Part shown: piece by piece, positions 1 to 8,386 of the stretch | Position numbering within the stretch: the stretch's first letter is position 1 | How the letters are laid out: each line of letters begins with the position of its first letter | Assembly (NCBI GenBank): GCA_017640725.1 | Contig: JAEPQB010000004.1 | Coordinates: 124,001 to 188,000, forward strand | Reading direction: 5' to 3' | Length of the DNA: 64,000 nucleotides | Source of the DNA: Kordiimonadaceae bacterium | GTDB taxonomy: Bacteria; Pseudomonadota; Alphaproteobacteria; Sphingomonadales; Kordiimonadaceae | Program-made: the position numbers and the translations under genes | Notes under the pieces: model-generated | The model's input: the letters and a program-made list of their open reading frames with translations, nothing else | Databases searched by the model: none | Told to the model about the DNA's origin: nothing

Positions 1-349
1 CTTTGAGCCAAGCCTCAGCGGAATTTAGCAGCGCCTTGCCTACGGCCTCATCGGTGGCTTCAAAAAAGCCAAAATGGCCGAGGTTAGGGCCCCATTTTTC
101 CTGTGCAAGGCTGTCGACCTGCGCGCTGATGCGGCCAACCAGATTGCCGTTTTGCTCGGCCACCCAAAGGGCCACTTCTGCATGTTCAAAATAGGGGTTT
201 TTGTCCGAGCGCAGGGCATCCATGCGCTCCATCATCAGGGGCTGAATCCAGTTCGGGTCGTCCGCATACACCGTGCGCGTGACGTTCACAAAGTCCTTCA
301 GGCTTTTGTTATCGGTGATTTGGCGGATAGTGATGCTGCTGTCAGCCAC
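1..349 (-). CDS. GNAT-family acyltransferase, probable bacterial ceramide synthase (partial, C-terminus beyond window)
   Basis: Only the first 116 codons lie in the window; the gene runs off the left edge. I read a GTG start at 349 preceded by an AGGGG ribosome site, with an in-frame stop just upstream. The N-terminus has features I associate with a family of about 380-residue GNAT proteins often mislabelled dATP pyrophosphohydrolase: IRQITD, a YADDPNWIQPL stretch, the motif NPYFEHAEVALWVAE, GRISAQVD and GHFGFFEA. The bacterial ceramide synthase bCerS of Caulobacter belongs to this GNAT type and N-acylates the sphingoid base. The gene is the fifth of a minus-strand run after lptF, lptG, a flippase and a desaturase, beside serine palmitoyltransferase, which supports a ceramide synthase role. 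The function is inference from context plus family. Confidence 0.7.
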   Translation of the reverse strand, partial: MADSSITIRQITDNKSLKDFVNVTRTVYADDPNWIQPLMMERMDALRSDKNPYFEHAEVALWVAEQNGNLVGRISAQVDSLAQEKWGPNLGHFGFFEATDEAVGKALLNSAEAWLK

Positions 350-427
350 AGGCGTGCCCCTTCAAACGTGTGTGGTCAGGCCCATTGGATACCGGACTGA
401 AAGAATAATGCAAGAGGGCAGAGAGGC

Positions 428-1534
428 TTATGCCTTCTGGGATGCTTTTGCTTCGCGCCACAGCTGCACCATGGCGGCCCATAGGCTCGAGCGAGTGGCC
501 TCGAGGTACAGCCGGTTGTCTGGCAGTTCGTTTTTCAGGCGGAAGTAAGCTGTTTCAAGCGCATGGTAAGGCATGCCCGGGAACAAATGGTGCGTTGCAT
601 GGAAACGCAGGCCCACCGGCGCCCATAGCGGTGAGATATAACGGTTACCCGGCACATCTACGCTATCCAGGAACTCTGCCTGCTGTGTCATGCGTTCACG
701 GCCGCCATTGCGGTATGCGTGGGCGGCTAGCGTGCGCAGGCCGTTCAATATGAAAATGGCCACTGTCACTACATACCAAACCGCCAGAAAAGCCGTGGGC
801 AGAATGCCTGCATACCAGAGCCCAAAAGCTGTGTAGGCATAGACGCCAGTCAAAAAGTCTTCCATAAGCCAGCCGGCTTTCTGGTCCTTCTTCGGTAGGG
901 GACGGATATAGGTGTAATCGATCACGAGGCTGCTGGCGCGTTGCCAGATATAATCCCGAAACTTGGGAATTATCAGCGTGAGCGGCATCAGGATCAGATA
1001 CCGTGCAACCAAAAGCACAGGCACAATCACTGCCTGAACGATGAATGCGACAATCTTCCAGGGTTCATTCACGGCAAATGGCAAATACTCGCCGTCCTCG
1101 GCCGTGCCATAATGCTGCGGCTTGTGGTGGTCGATATGCACATCCGCATAGGTATAGGCCGGAACCATCATCGGCATGCCGCAGGTTGCGTTCCAGAAGC
1201 GGCGGTACCAGGTAAAGGTACCTTTGCGGAAATGCGCCAGTTCATGAATGAAAATAACACCGCGATACAAGGCAAGTGTTGCAACTATCAGCGCAATTAT
1301 TTGGATAAGCGAACCAACCGGCGACAGGGTCGCAGCGGCAACAGCACCCCAGCCCAAAATCGCGCTGATGGTGAAATCGGTCCAGTAAATGCGGGGAATA
1401 GGCTTCCAGAGGTCGCGCACCAGCTTGCGGGCTTCCCTCAAAGGAAAGTCTGCTGCTTCAGGGTGTGCCCCAGAAATCCGTTCAACGGGTTCGTCACCGT
1501 TCAACGTTTCGCCATTTACAGCAACTTGTTGCAT
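428..1534 (-). CDS. membrane fatty-acid desaturase family protein
   Basis: A 368-residue integral membrane di-iron enzyme. The three histidine clusters of the family are present: HELAH at residues 97-101, HIDHH at 133-137 and HATHH at 312-316, with hydrophobic segments at about 54-95 and 160-190. Members introduce a double bond or hydroxyl into acyl chains at the inner membrane. It starts 18 bases after the flippase stop and precedes the ceramide-synthase-like gene, so it is probably in the same transcript. Because all neighbours point to sphingolipids, its substrate may be the sphingoid base, the ceramide acyl chain or an acyl donor. A general phospholipid desaturase is equally possible on sequence alone. 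The family call is secure; the substrate is inferred. Confidence 0.85.
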   Translation of the reverse strand: MQQVAVNGETLNGDEPVERISGAHPEAADFPLREARKLVRDLWKPIPRIYWTDFTISAILGWGAVAAATLSPVGSLIQIIALIVATLALYRGVIFIHELAHFRKGTFTWYRRFWNATCGMPMMVPAYTYADVHIDHHKPQHYGTAEDGEYLPFAVNEPWKIVAFIVQAVIVPVLLVARYLILMPLTLIIPKFRDYIWQRASSLVIDYTYIRPLPKKDQKAGWLMEDFLTGVYAYTAFGLWYAGILPTAFLAVWYVVTVAIFILNGLRTLAAHAYRNGGRERMTQQAEFLDSVDVPGNRYISPLWAPVGLRFHATHHLFPGMPYHALETAYFRLKNELPDNRLYLEATRSSLWAAMVQLWREAKASQKA

Positions 1535-1552
1535 CGTTTATTCCAAATTTGG

Positions 1553-3097
1553 TTACGCCGGTTTCCGGCCTAACCACTTACCAAGCTTGCCCAGGGCTGC
1601 TGTGTCGTCTTCTTTAAGACCATAGCGCACCAGAACAAGCAGTGCGACAATAAGCCCAACTATGGCCGCAATAAGGCCAGAAGGCGCTGGCAATCGCGGA
1701 CCAGCCTCCGCAAGGGCAATGAGTATGAGCGCAGAGATAAGCGAAATGGCAACCGGTTTCAAGAAGTCGCGGTTGTAAGGAAAGAGCTTAAACAGAAACC
1801 CGCTCTGGAAAAAAGCAAGGTAGGCCGTAATGTTCAGGCCCGTTGCTGCAGCAATTGCAGCACCTGTTACACCGTGCAGCGGGATCAGCGAAAAACCCAT
1901 CCAAATGAAGATTGAAAGGCCAATTAAACCATTAACGGGTGGCAAAAACCGGTGCCCGAGCATTTCGACGATCGACTGGGACGGTCCACTTGCGGCCTCG
2001 AGCACCCGGCCTGCAACCAGAACAGCGATTGCCATGGCCGCGGCTTGAAACTCAGGCTCCAGGGCAGACAATATGTCGCCGCGCGCCAAATAAAGTGCGG
2101 CACCGAAGGGCAGGGCCAAGCACACAGACATGCGCGTTGCGAATGCATACATGTGCTCAAGCCGGTGTTTGTCGCCTTTGCCGTCTTTCTCTGCTGCAAG
2201 CGGTGCCATAACGTATTCGAAAGCGAGGCGTACCACCTGAAGGGCACTCGCGAGCTTGCGTGCCACTGAATAGTAGCCGCCAGCGGCAGCGCCGGCGCCA
2301 CCGGGCAATACAAAGTTCAGCATCATCACCGGAAATTCGCTGAAAAGTTTTTTGATCAGGTTGGAGGGCATGACCGAGAAGCCGTATTTCCGCATGTCCT
2401 GCGGGATTTTGCCTGTCATGGGCGCCGCCAGAACAGCACGGAGGTCATAGTGTTTTGAAATCAATCGCAAGGCCAATATGGCCGCCAAAACAACACTGAG
2501 AAGATGGGCTAGAAAAAGGCCATAAGTATTTAAACCAAAATAGAAAAACACAACTGCTGCTACCAGACGCAAACCTTGTTCATAGAATATGCGGACGCGG
2601 ATTTCCGGGCCGAATTTGCGCCGCGCCCGGATGGCCGCAGTGCCAACTTCAACGGCGGTCCAAAATGGCAGGACCCATACGTAAACACGAATAACATCGG
2701 TAAGGTGTTGCTGGTCAGTTGGCCCAACATTGATGAACGCTGATAGGGCCGGAGCATAGTAAGTCCCAAGTCCGGCAAACAAAACGGCGATCAAAAAACT
2801 GAGTTTGAGGGCGAAGCCAGCAACTTGAGCTTCTTGTTCCTTGGGTACGCGCGGGACAAACCGTTGCAGTGATGTTGTCATGGCGGCGTCAGATAGAGCG
2901 GTGGTTACCTTCACATAACTCCATAAAACCGCGAACAAACCGAACGTTTCAGCGCCGTAAGCCCAAGTAAAGACAACAACGGATACAGCTTCAATAAGGG
3001 CGCCAAGGCGGCCAAGGAACGCCAGTCCTGCTCCACCAGCAACCTGCTTGATGTCACTATGGGCATCGTCTTTTTCTGGTCCTGATGAAGAGATCAT
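1553..3097 (-). CDS. MATE/Wzx-like polysaccharide or lipid flippase
   Basis: A 514-residue polytopic protein with about 12-14 hydrophobic segments and the general look of lipopolysaccharide biosynthesis (RfbX/Wzx, MOP superfamily) flippases: GGAGLAFLGRLGALIEAVSVVVFTWAYG at the start forms the first membrane segment after a short acidic N-terminus. Such proteins turn lipid-linked sugars or similar amphiphiles across the inner membrane. The start ATG overlaps the lptG stop by one base (TAATG), which shows translational coupling. No glycosyltransferase, polymerase or ligase gene lies nearby, so an O-antigen role is not supported by context. A role in flipping a ceramide-derived head group is plausible but is inference. 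Confidence 0.75.
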   Translation of the reverse strand: MISSSGPEKDDAHSDIKQVAGGAGLAFLGRLGALIEAVSVVVFTWAYGAETFGLFAVLWSYVKVTTALSDAAMTTSLQRFVPRVPKEQEAQVAGFALKLSFLIAVLFAGLGTYYAPALSAFINVGPTDQQHLTDVIRVYVWVLPFWTAVEVGTAAIRARRKFGPEIRVRIFYEQGLRLVAAVVFFYFGLNTYGLFLAHLLSVVLAAILALRLISKHYDLRAVLAAPMTGKIPQDMRKYGFSVMPSNLIKKLFSEFPVMMLNFVLPGGAGAAAGGYYSVARKLASALQVVRLAFEYVMAPLAAEKDGKGDKHRLEHMYAFATRMSVCLALPFGAALYLARGDILSALEPEFQAAAMAIAVLVAGRVLEAASGPSQSIVEMLGHRFLPPVNGLIGLSIFIWMGFSLIPLHGVTGAAIAAATGLNITAYLAFFQSGFLFKLFPYNRDFLKPVAISLISALILIALAEAGPRLPAPSGLIAAIVGLIVALLVLVRYGLKEDDTAALGKLGKWLGRKPA

Positions 3098-4266
3098 TAC
3101 GACGGCGTCTCAGAGGATTGGCTACCATTTTTGGTTCGCAGCTGCGGTTGGCCTTCTTCTGTGTAGAAAATAACCGTATATCCCACCAACAGGAACAAAA
3201 AGAAGGGCGCCCAAGCCGCCAGGAATGGGGGGGCAACACCAAACTCACCCATCGCCAACATAAAATTGTCTGCCACAAAGAAGCTGAAGCCAAGCGCCAT
3301 GCCAAACACCAGCCTGATGACAAGGTTGCCCGCGCGAGACACCCCAAACGCTGCAACAGCCGCCAAAAGCGGCATGAGCAGGGTGGACGCAGGCGCCGCA
3401 ATTTTTTGCAGGAAGCTGGCCATCAGTCTATCTGTTGAAAGGCCTTCTTCTTCAATGCGTTGCATGGAATTCCATAGCTCGCTAAAGGAAACCTGATCTG
3501 CTTTCACATTCAGGGCCAGAAAACGATCGGGCCGCGTTGGAATGGCCCAAGGCACCGTTGGTGTAACCGACAACAGGTGGGTGTTGGCATCAAACCGCCG
3601 TACATCGTGCAAAGTCCAGGCGTCATTCTGGAACCAGGCGAAATCCGCTTTTACCATAGCCTGAACACGGCCATTTTCGTCGCGTTCAAAGATGGAGACT
3701 TTGTCAAGAACAACGCGGTTGCGCACTTGGCTCACGGCTTCGACGAGAACAATGCTGTTGCCTTCCCGCAGCCACGTGCGCCCAGCGAGATTGTCATTCT
3801 CTGGCAGGTCGATCGCATAGTCGTTTTCTTGCCAGTATTCCAAGTCGGCATTGGCTTTGGTGACAATAGCTTCATTGAAAATAAAATGTGCGATCCCGAT
3901 AAGGAGCGACGCTATGCCAAGTGGCAAAAGAATGCGGTGGGATGACAGGCCACTTGCCTTCATCACGGTAACCTCACTGCTTTGATTAAGCGTGGCGAGG
4001 GTCAAGAGGGTGGCAAGCAGGGCCGCAAAAGGCGCAAATTGGCTCACAAGCTGCGGTGCACGCATGCTGACATAGGATACGATTGACACCCAGGTTGCCC
4101 CGTCGGCGGCCATAACGTCGTCAGCGGTGGCCAAAAGGTCGAGCATTTGCAACACCACTGTCAGGCCAATCAAAATGCCGAAGAATCTGCTCAGGTGCAT
4201 GCGAACCATGTAACGCGCCAAGGTGCGTGACGGAACAAACAGCCTCCTTGCTGTGCGGAAGATCAT
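3097..4266 (-). CDS. lptG: LptG-type permease of an LPS/lipid export ABC transporter
   Basis: A 389-residue LptF/LptG family (YjgP/YjgQ) permease. It shows the expected plan: three N-terminal membrane segments (residues about 22-125, including the conserved NQSSEVTVMKASGLS loop), a periplasmic beta-jellyroll region (about 135-285), and three C-terminal segments ending near residue 375. With LptF and the ATPase LptB it extracts lipid from the outer leaflet of the inner membrane towards the LptC-LptA bridge. The start overlaps the lptF stop by four bases. The usual partners lptD, surA, pdxA and ksgA are absent; instead lipid-modification and sphingolipid genes flank it. It may therefore be a paralogue for sphingolipids, or simply the only lptG of the organism. 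Confidence 0.88.
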   Translation of the reverse strand: MIFRTARRLFVPSRTLARYMVRMHLSRFFGILIGLTVVLQMLDLLATADDVMAADGATWVSIVSYVSMRAPQLVSQFAPFAALLATLLTLATLNQSSEVTVMKASGLSSHRILLPLGIASLLIGIAHFIFNEAIVTKANADLEYWQENDYAIDLPENDNLAGRTWLREGNSIVLVEAVSQVRNRVVLDKVSIFERDENGRVQAMVKADFAWFQNDAWTLHDVRRFDANTHLLSVTPTVPWAIPTRPDRFLALNVKADQVSFSELWNSMQRIEEEGLSTDRLMASFLQKIAAPASTLLMPLLAAVAAFGVSRAGNLVIRLVFGMALGFSFFVADNFMLAMGEFGVAPPFLAAWAPFFLFLLVGYTVIFYTEEGQPQLRTKNGSQSSETPS

Positions 4267-5474
4267 GATTGCTCTCCCATTCCCATAAGCTTGCGGCCCA
4301 TCCGTTTGATTGGCCCGGCAAATACTTCAACGACTTTGTCTATGTAGGCCAGGGGCTCGCCGCCAGCTTTGAAGGCGGAAACACGGAAAAAGAACAAACT
4401 TAAGAAGGCAAACGCTGCAAATAGGGCCCAGATCGTGAAGTAGGGGGACGCGCCATTTTTTACCGCCGTTTCCATGCCTTCCATCAACTCATTATAGACA
4501 ATCAACAACGACAACCCAATGACAATGCCGGTACCGCGTCCTGTGCGTTTGTTGGTTATACCCATTGGTATGGCAAGAAACGTCAGGATGAAGAATGAAA
4601 AGCTATGCATCAGCCGCCAATGAAAATTGCCCTGAAATGCCGCCCTCTCTTCCACTGAATTGACGGGGTTTTGCATCTCTGTGAACAATTCCGGCAAGGT
4701 CATCTCAAGTTCTTGACCGCCACGTTCTCTGAACACTTCCCGTTCTGGCAGGGTGACGGTTAAATCCTGTCTCTCAAAGTTGAGAACCCTGGGTTTGTTT
4801 TGGCTCTCATTTAAGTCAACAAGAACGCCGTTAAATAGCCGGAGCAAAATGGTTTGGTCGTCGTCCGTTGCAAAGAAACCGCCCCTCTCAGCGGTGACCG
4901 TAACGGTGCTGCGTTCATCCCGCCGTTCAAGGAATATACCGCCCAATTCAGCACCCTGATTGCGCGACTCTTCAATCATGAGCGTGATGTCATCGCCAAT
5001 CTCAACGAACTCTCCCACGCGGATGCTGGCCCCCAGCGCGCCAGAGCGCAGGTCAAAGACCAGACCTCGGTAGGCGTAGCGGCTGTGGGGTTGAATCCAT
5101 CCAACCAAAAGCGTGTTTATTATGGCGAGGAATGCCGCGAGCATCAGCAAAGGCCTGATCAGCTGAGGTAAACTTGTACCGGAAGAAGTGATTGCGTCAT
5201 ACTCGCTGGAAAGAGATATCTTTCGAAAAGCAACCAGAACGCCCAATAACAGGCCAACTGGAAGGGCAAGTCCCATGTAGTGCGGTGTTAAGTTGGCCAG
5301 CATCCGAAACACCACTTCCACGGGTCCGCCCTGGTTCACCACAAAATCAAAAAGTTTAAGCATGCGCTCGAGGATCAACAACAGCGCGGCCACACCCAAG
5401 GTTGTGATCATGGGCATGAACACCTGCTTGAGAACATATCTGTCAATATGTGTAATTAAGGGGCGAGCAAACAT
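4263..5474 (-). CDS. lptF: LptF-type permease of an LPS/lipid export ABC transporter
   Basis: A 403-residue partner of the adjacent LptG. It begins MFARPLITHIDRYVLKQVFMPM, then has three membrane segments, the conserved loop FRKISLSSEYDAITSSGTS, a periplasmic domain (about residues 130-290) and a C-terminal membrane bundle. LptF forms a heterodimer with LptG above an LptB ATPase dimer; no ATPase is encoded here, so LptB must be supplied from elsewhere. It is the first gene of the minus-strand unit running lptF-lptG-flippase-desaturase-GNAT. The upstream 179 bases are shared with the divergent DUF2141 gene and contain a 12-base palindrome at 5511-5522. Confidence 0.88.
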   Translation of the reverse strand: MFARPLITHIDRYVLKQVFMPMITTLGVAALLLILERMLKLFDFVVNQGGPVEVVFRMLANLTPHYMGLALPVGLLLGVLVAFRKISLSSEYDAITSSGTSLPQLIRPLLMLAAFLAIINTLLVGWIQPHSRYAYRGLVFDLRSGALGASIRVGEFVEIGDDITLMIEESRNQGAELGGIFLERRDERSTVTVTAERGGFFATDDDQTILLRLFNGVLVDLNESQNKPRVLNFERQDLTVTLPEREVFRERGGQELEMTLPELFTEMQNPVNSVEERAAFQGNFHWRLMHSFSFFILTFLAIPMGITNKRTGRGTGIVIGLSLLIVYNELMEGMETAVKNGASPYFTIWALFAAFAFLSLFFFRVSAFKAGGEPLAYIDKVVEVFAGPIKRMGRKLMGMGEQS

Positions 5475-5510
5475 AGTTGGGCGCTACACTGGTTCCAAGA
5501 TTATTTCAAG

Positions 5511-5522
5511 TGGCAATTGCCA
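5511..5522. promoter_or_regulatory. 12-bp perfect palindrome in the lptF / DUF2141 divergent promoter region
   Basis: The sequence TGGCAATTGCCA is perfectly self-complementary and lies 37 bases upstream of the lptF start, between the two divergent units of the lipid locus. It could be an operator. A weak minus-strand promoter (TTGATT, 18 bases, TAATCT) overlaps it. The regulator is unknown and the site may be chance. Confidence 0.3.
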
Positions 5523-5653
5523 ATCAATCATAACGAAATGATGGCAGAAAAAAGATGATAAATCACGCATTTACGCTATACAGGGCCATATTTCCGCCAC
5601 CATCAGGCGGCTATGTCTAATGAGACAAGAGTGTAAGTGGAGTCCGAGCGTCC

Positions 5654-6229
5654 ATGCGAAAGTTTAATCTAGCTCAGCAAGCAGCCAGGTGTGCAGCGGT
5701 TGCGACGATATCGGTGAGTGCCGTCTGCGGACAGGTGCTTGCTGAAGAGGCTCGTGCACCGGCGACGATTATTAAGCTTGATCAGCGCCATGAAGGTGCG
5801 TGCGTCGTTGAAGCCGGGCAGGCTCTTTTGCAAGTCAACGTCCAAGGGCTGCAAAACACAGAAGGGCGTGTTCGAGCGCAGATTTATAGTTCAGACCCTG
5901 AAGAGTTTCTCGGTAAAGGCAAGAAGCTTGTTCGGGTAGACATGCCTATTGACGGTGCAGATGAACCAACACTTTGCGTGCCGCTACCCGAGCCAGGTAC
6001 CTACGCACTTGTTGTGTTGCATGACAAAAATGCAAATGGCAAAGCCGACTTCTTCACCGAAGGCTTTGGCTTTTCAAACAATCCAAAGTTGTCTTTGGGC
6101 CCGCCTGATGCCGATGAAGTCATGTTTGTTGCGGATGCGGGTCTTAGTCAGCACGACATTCAGCTCAGCTACATCTTTGGCGGCGACGAAAAAAAGAAAG
6201 AAAAACGTCGAAAGCTGAAACGACGTTAG
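5654..6229 (+). CDS. secreted DUF2141-domain protein
   Basis: A 191-residue protein with an N-terminal signal-peptide-like segment (residues about 8-30, ending near VLAEE). The mature part carries the DUF2141 hallmark: a repeated beta-rich fold with VRAQIYS, then YALVVLHDKNANGKADF, then EGFGFSNNPK. The C-terminus is a short strongly basic tail (KKKEKRRKLKRR). DUF2141 proteins have no established biochemical function. This is the first gene of a plus-strand unit that continues with a lipid kinase, and it is divergent from lptF; the location suggests a periplasmic lipid-handling role, which is inference. Confidence 0.85.
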   Translation: MRKFNLAQQAARCAAVATISVSAVCGQVLAEEARAPATIIKLDQRHEGACVVEAGQALLQVNVQGLQNTEGRVRAQIYSSDPEEFLGKGKKLVRVDMPIDGADEPTLCVPLPEPGTYALVVLHDKNANGKADFFTEGFGFSNNPKLSLGPPDADEVMFVADAGLSQHDIQLSYIFGGDEKKKEKRRKLKRR

Positions 6230-6353
6230 CATTGAAATTATGTCAATTTGATTATATTTAGTCGGCACACGATTTGAGTACGGGGCCCAATGGTCCCGTT
6301 TGTTTTATGAGCAAGCCGGTATTGGCACGGGCTCACGGAGCCGGAGTTCAGAA

Positions 6354-7355
6354 ATGCAGGTTGATACAAAATCAGTGGCTAGCGGTGCGACTGTGCCTCT
6401 TGTGGTGATGATCTCCAACCCGCTAAGCACAACGAATGCTCGTTCGTTAGACGGCATACGAGCCATTGTAAATGCCAGCGCCAACGTTGTGCACTATGAG
6501 CTCGATGGTATGGAAAGCCTAAAAGATGCGATGGAGCTTTTCGCGCGCGCCAACCCTGCAATGTTGGTAATAAATGGGGGCGATGGCACCATTGGCGCGG
6601 CACTTGCCAGCTTGCTTTACGATAATCCATTTAGCGTAATCCCGCCCATCGCGTTTTTGCCGGGCGGTAAAACCAATATGACTGCAGCGGACTTGGGCTT
6701 TAAGGGTAAGCCAACCAAGGTTCTGAAAAAGCTTTTGAAATTGGCGCAGTCTGGGGAGTTACCTGAATCGTTGACCCGAAGACATTTGATTGAAATGGAT
6801 ATGGGTGATGGGTCACGCCCCAAGGTAGGCACATTTTTCGGAACTGCGGGCATTGTTCGTGGTATTTTCTGGTGTCGCGAAAATGCGTATGCGAAGGGGC
6901 TGCCAAATTCAGTTGCGCACGTTTGGTCTGCTTACAAGTTGATTACGTCTGCATTGGGCCTTTCACGAAACAAAGGCTTGATGGTTTCGGATCCAATGTC
7001 GATTACAGTGCCTGGCAGTGCCCGTATTCAAGGACGGTATTCCGTAGTTATGACTACTACGCTAAACAGATTGCTTTTTGGTTTTAAGCCATACGCGGAA
7101 GGCGGCAAAGGTGGTTTGAGATTTTCAGCTATGGAGGCAGGGCCGTCGACGCTGGTTCGTTCCTTCATGTCGCTTTTGACTGGTCGCTTTGGTAAGTCAT
7201 CCATTGATGGATTGCATGTGCGTACCAGCAACGAGGTACGAGTGGAGGGCACAGACCCTGTGACATTGGATGGAGAGATTTACCAACCAGAACCTGGAGT
7301 GCCGGTTACGCTGAAGGGCGACCGTTCCCTGACCTTTGTTTCGTTCAGGAAGTAA
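6354..7355 (+). CDS. diacylglycerol-kinase-fold lipid kinase, probable ceramide kinase (CpgB-like)
   Basis: A 333-residue protein of the diacylglycerol/sphingosine kinase catalytic fold. The start at 6354 follows a GGAG site at seven bases; a TTG at 6300 in frame is less likely. Conserved features are SNPLS near residue 21, the nucleotide-binding NGGDGT at 74-79, and FLPGGKTNMTAADLG at 101-115, where bacterial DAG-like kinases have GTxNDxAR. The C-terminal half ends with a VTLDGEIYQ strand, matching the LDGE of the family. In Caulobacter a kinase of this fold (CpgB) makes ceramide 1-phosphate within the sphingolipid locus. The position here among sphingolipid genes supports the same activity, but diacylglycerol or another lipid is possible. 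The next gene starts five bases after the stop. Confidence 0.8.
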   Translation: MQVDTKSVASGATVPLVVMISNPLSTTNARSLDGIRAIVNASANVVHYELDGMESLKDAMELFARANPAMLVINGGDGTIGAALASLLYDNPFSVIPPIAFLPGGKTNMTAADLGFKGKPTKVLKKLLKLAQSGELPESLTRRHLIEMDMGDGSRPKVGTFFGTAGIVRGIFWCRENAYAKGLPNSVAHVWSAYKLITSALGLSRNKGLMVSDPMSITVPGSARIQGRYSVVMTTTLNRLLFGFKPYAEGGKGGLRFSAMEAGPSTLVRSFMSLLTGRFGKSSIDGLHVRTSNEVRVEGTDPVTLDGEIYQPEPGVPVTLKGDRSLTFVSFRK

Positions 7356-7359
7356 GGTG

Positions 7360-8334
7360 ATGTCTGAAAGCGCACGCCCGGACAATAGCGAACCCTCAGA
7401 GGACCGACTTCAACAATTTGTTCTGGATGAATGGAACCGGGAAGTTCCTGACGCGGTAAGCATTGCGGCCACTGATGTTGCTGGCCGCTACGGGTCCAGC
7501 GTTGTTGGAATTCTGTTTTATGGATCGTGCCTGCGCACTGGGGAGATAGAGGATAAGATTCTCGATTTCTATGTGATTGTTGATGATTACCAGTCAGCGT
7601 ATGAAAAGTCCTGGTTGGCAAAAGCCAACCAAATTTTACCGCCGAATGTTTTTTACCACGAAATCGATGTGGACGGACTTATCGTGCGGTCCAAATACGC
7701 GGTGATTTCTCTTCAAGACTTTGAGTTTCGCAGCAGTGCCAGCTGCCTGAATGTTTCGATTTGGGCAAGGTTTTGCCAACCTTGCATGCTGCTTATGCCC
7801 AGAGACAAGGGTTTTCAAAAGCGATTGGCAGCAGCAATTGGTGTTGCTGTTCAAACCATGCTGAAAAACCTGCTGGAGTTGAAACCATGGGCGACGCAGT
7901 CGCGGGAGTTGTGGGTTGCTGCATTTGAGGCCACCTATGCCGCCGAGCTTCGCTCAGAACGTGGTGGTAAGGGTTTAGAGATTTATTTGCTGGATCAGGC
8001 CCGCTATGACGACCTTACGCCAATCGCTTTGTCCGCATTGGGGGTTGGGCCTGAAAAAGAACCAGAAGAGGCTCCGTCAACACAGCCAGCACGCACGGAC
8101 CGGTTCCCTGCAAAACTCGCCTGGTTCTTGCGTCGTTGGAATGGCAAAGTTGTCAGCTTTCTGAGGCTGGTCAAAGCATCAATGACGTTTGATGGCGGTA
8201 TCGATTATCTGGCTTGGAAGATAAGACGGCATTCTGGAGTTGAAGTGGAAATAAAAGACTGGATGCGAAAACATCCGATTTTCGCGGGCGTCTTTCTATT
8301 TTGGAGCCTGCGACAAAAAGGCGCCTTCAAGTAG
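7360..8334 (+). CDS. nucleotidyltransferase-like protein with Tam41-like features
   Basis: A 324-residue soluble protein that starts at 7360 after AGGAAGTAAGG, four bases beyond the kinase stop. Residues 52-76 read LFYGSCLRTGEIEDK followed by ILDFYVIVDD: a GS pair then acidic residues on a beta strand, as in the polymerase-beta-type nucleotidyltransferase core. The order that follows (a Trp-containing helix, PNVFYHE, then RSKYAVISLQDF) resembles mitochondrial CDP-diacylglycerol synthase Tam41, which has YGSG, IDF, a helix, HYS and KYGVI in that order. If the likeness is real, the enzyme could activate a phospho-lipid with CTP. The resemblance is by eye and moderate. It has no signal peptide. 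It clearly belongs with the upstream kinase by spacing. Confidence 0.5.
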   Translation: MSESARPDNSEPSEDRLQQFVLDEWNREVPDAVSIAATDVAGRYGSSVVGILFYGSCLRTGEIEDKILDFYVIVDDYQSAYEKSWLAKANQILPPNVFYHEIDVDGLIVRSKYAVISLQDFEFRSSASCLNVSIWARFCQPCMLLMPRDKGFQKRLAAAIGVAVQTMLKNLLELKPWATQSRELWVAAFEATYAAELRSERGGKGLEIYLLDQARYDDLTPIALSALGVGPEKEPEEAPSTQPARTDRFPAKLAWFLRRWNGKVVSFLRLVKASMTFDGGIDYLAWKIRRHSGVEVEIKDWMRKHPIFAGVFLFWSLRQKGAFK

Positions 8335-8386
8335 TAAGATTCTTGGTTAAGTTGATTTAGCTTCCCAACTTTGTATTGTTTTGAGT

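Noticed and set aside
1553-3097. O-antigen flippase interpretation for the MATE/Wzx-type protein
   Set aside because: No glycosyltransferase, Wzy polymerase or WaaL ligase gene is seen nearby, so I keep the substrate open.
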